Shown here: positions 62,622 to 64,000 of the stretch, one piece after another | How positions within the stretch are numbered: position 1 is the stretch's first letter | How the letters are laid out: each line of letters begins with the position of its first letter | NCBI RefSeq assembly: GCF_000765805.2 | Contig: NZ_JRPD02000001.1 | Span: 62,001 to 126,000 of the forward strand | Length of the DNA stretch: 64,000 nucleotides | Source: Helicobacter muridarum | Lineage (GTDB): Bacteria > Campylobacterota > Campylobacteria > Campylobacterales > Helicobacteraceae | Direction of reading: 5' to 3' | Made by a program: the position numbers and the translations under genes | Notes under the pieces: model-generated | What the model was told of the DNA's origin: nothing | The model's input: only the letters and a program-made list of their open reading frames with translations | Database searches by the model: none

Positions 62622-63179
62622 TTATTTTACTAGAGATGATATAGCTTTGAATTCAGGGCTTAAAGAAGTCTTTAGCATATCAAATAGTATACTTTCTACA
62701 TTTGCTATTGTAATATCCATGCTTTGCATTAATGATAGGGCATTTTTTTTATTTTTATAATCTCTTGAAATTACAGCATCATCTGGTATAATGACATTAT
62801 AGCCTAGAGATACTAAATCTCGCGCGCTTTGCAAAATGCAGACATGAGTCTCCATTCCGCAGATAATAATTTGCGAGATTTGCTTATTTTCCTGTAAATA
62901 TGACAAAAATGGGCTATCTTGATAACAGCAACTAAATGCTCTTTTTTCAAAGTCTATCTTTTTTGTATTAGAATCAAACAGCCCAGATACACTATTTCCC
63001 AAGCCCTTGGTATATTGGAGAGATTGCATGATTGGCACTTGCAATGCTACACAACCATTGATTAGAATATTGCATTTTTTTAGCATTAAAGCAAACTCAT
63101 CTTTGTGCATGCTAGCACTAAGACGTTCTTGAATATCTACGACTAACAATAGAGCTTTTTCTTTGTTCATATTAAACAT
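62622..63179 (-). CDS. Isochorismatase-family cysteine hydrolase
   Basis: A 185-residue hydrolase of the nicotinamidase/isochorismatase fold. Asp15 (LVVDIQERL), Lys79 (DFEKRAFS) and Cys114 (GMETHVCILQSARDL) form the triad, and the cis-peptide region ICGMETH is intact. The sequence resembles YcaC-like hydrolases more than nicotinamidases because the metal His residues are not evident. It is 150 bases upstream of the nitrilase, so possibly a separate transcript. The start is ATG 63179 or, three codons in, 63170. Confidence 0.88.
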   Translation of the reverse strand: MFNMNKEKALLLVVDIQERLSASMHKDEFALMLKKCNILINGCVALQVPIMQSLQYTKGLGNSVSGLFDSNTKKIDFEKRAFSCCYQDSPFLSYLQENKQISQIIICGMETHVCILQSARDLVSLGYNVIIPDDAVISRDYKNKKNALSLMQSMDITIANVESILFDMLKTSLSPEFKAISSLVK

Positions 63180-63382
63180 CTTTAATTCGCCTTCAACTTG
63201 GATTTGATTCTATATCTATACTAATTTTCATCATATAAGTCAATAATTCTATTGTATAATTTGGATTTATTATGCTTGTTGACTTTGATGTTAGTCTAAC
63301 TTGTATTTTATTTTCATAAAGTTATTATCATAATACTTAATGTTATGCAAAATTTTTATTATTGCGGAGTAACTTTATTTAA

Positions 63383-64000
63383 TTATGTTGTATCTAATAT
63401 TCTTTGCTGTGCTAACTTTATATAATCCTGATTAATCTCATATACAATATAGTTTCTCTTAAGTCTTATTGCGGCTAAAGCAGTTTGTCCGCTATCCATA
63501 AACGGATACAAAACAATATCTTCCTCAAAGTTATAAAACTCTATCAATTGCTTTGGTAGCTCTAATGGAAAAGGGGCTGGTGTCCCGTCTTCTTCGCGCT
63601 AACTGATGGGAATCTCCATATAGATTTACTCCACTCCATAAAATTTTCTTTACTAATGGAATCTTTTTTATCTTTTCTTTCCCTTTTAAAATCACCTTTA
63701 GAAAAATTAGTATATACTCATGCGTATCTCTTAGCACAGGATTGCTAGCACTCTTAAACTGCCCAAGCAAGGCTTATCCCGCTACTAGCACTCTTATCCC
63801 AAATGATTTCACCTCGCATTAAAAATCCTAACCCAATCATGATTTCACTTACATACATTGTAAGCGGAATGTATGGCTTTCTGCCGACATTTGCTATATT
63901 AATACAAGCCCTACCGCCATTTACTAGAACTCTATATGTTTCCTTAAAGACATTTTTTAATAATTGTAGATATTCTTCTAAACTTAAGTCTTTATCATAC
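63383..64000 (-). pseudogene. Broken DNA methyltransferase (N4/N6 type), extends past window end
   Basis: Three successive frames on the minus strand line up with one DNA methyltransferase. From the window edge: KDLSLEEYLQLLKNVFKETYRVLVNGGRACINIAN and EIIWDKSAS, then a stop. After a frame shift near 63770: FKSASNPVLRDTHEYILIF. After another near 63595: PAPFPLELPKQLIEFYNF, ending PFMDSGQTALAAIRLKRNYIVYEI. The SAM motif FxGxG is degraded to FMDSG. The 5' end, with the DPPY-type motif, lies outside. The gene looks inactive. Confidence 0.85.

Noticed and set aside
1-64000. tRNA, rRNA genes and CRISPR arrays
   Set aside because: Gaps were scanned by eye for T-loop GTTCRA patterns, rRNA cores and regularly spaced direct repeats; none was seen. 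A tRNAscan or CRISPR search would be decisive.

Overview
The window reads as the chromosome of an enterohepatic-type Helicobacter or a close campylobacterotal relative. It is AT-rich, and several neighbour sets look Helicobacter-like: flhG / small membrane gene / fliA / fliM / fliY, rseP-pgsA, truB-csrA-ispE, katA followed by a Tat-exported protein, and a PgdA with strong resemblance to H. pylori HP0310. Two long poly-G tracts and an alpha-1,3-fucosyltransferase fit the same picture. Genus-level statements come from recalled protein families; no database search was run.

Layout. 1-6.2 kb: end of cheB, dapE, xth, a UbiD-type decarboxylase, rseP-pgsA. 6.4-14.5 kb (minus strand): a sirtuin, then a leftward operon mraY - DUF2059-like protein - dprE1-like oxidase - UbiA-type phosphoribosyltransferase broken at a 14-G tract - polytopic GT-C-like protein - dprE2-like reductase. 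14.6-19.1 kb: gpmI, birA, parA-parB. 19.4-31.1 kb: recG, a GT9 glycosyltransferase, the flagellar operon, a DMT transporter, flgD, a GT4 glycosyltransferase, a radical SAM protein. 31.2-36.9 kb: a three-gene RND metal efflux operon. 36.9-41.3 kb: a polynucleotide kinase-phosphatase-like protein, gapA, and a DUF268 gene broken at a 13-G tract. 41.7-49.2 kb: pflA, fabG, mqnD, the SRP RNA gene (in a long gap with no gene call), katA and its Tat-exported neighbour. 49.5-58.5 kb: recO, ubiE, serA, a major outer membrane porin, truB-csrA-ispE, fucT. 58.5-64 kb: intergenic repeats, an hsdS relic, an operon of nitrilase - pgdA - CxxC protein - COG0523 GTPase, an isochorismatase-family hydrolase, and a broken DNA methyltransferase at the edge.

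How the genes fit together. UbiD-like, MqnD and UbiE support menaquinone made by the futalosine route. The flagellar block plus flgD, pflA and cheB support motility. Cell-envelope genes dominate the rest: MraY, PgdA, porin, fucosyltransferase, GT9, GT4, DUF268 and the DprE1/DprE2/UbiA set.

The most interesting system is the 7.2-12.4 kb cluster. It encodes the three enzymes that in mycobacteria make polyprenyl-phosphoryl-arabinofuranose, with a candidate membrane glycosyltransferase in the same operon. The committed-step enzyme carries a slippable G tract and is out of frame in this copy. This suggests a phase-variable arabinosylation (or related pentosylation) of a surface glycan.
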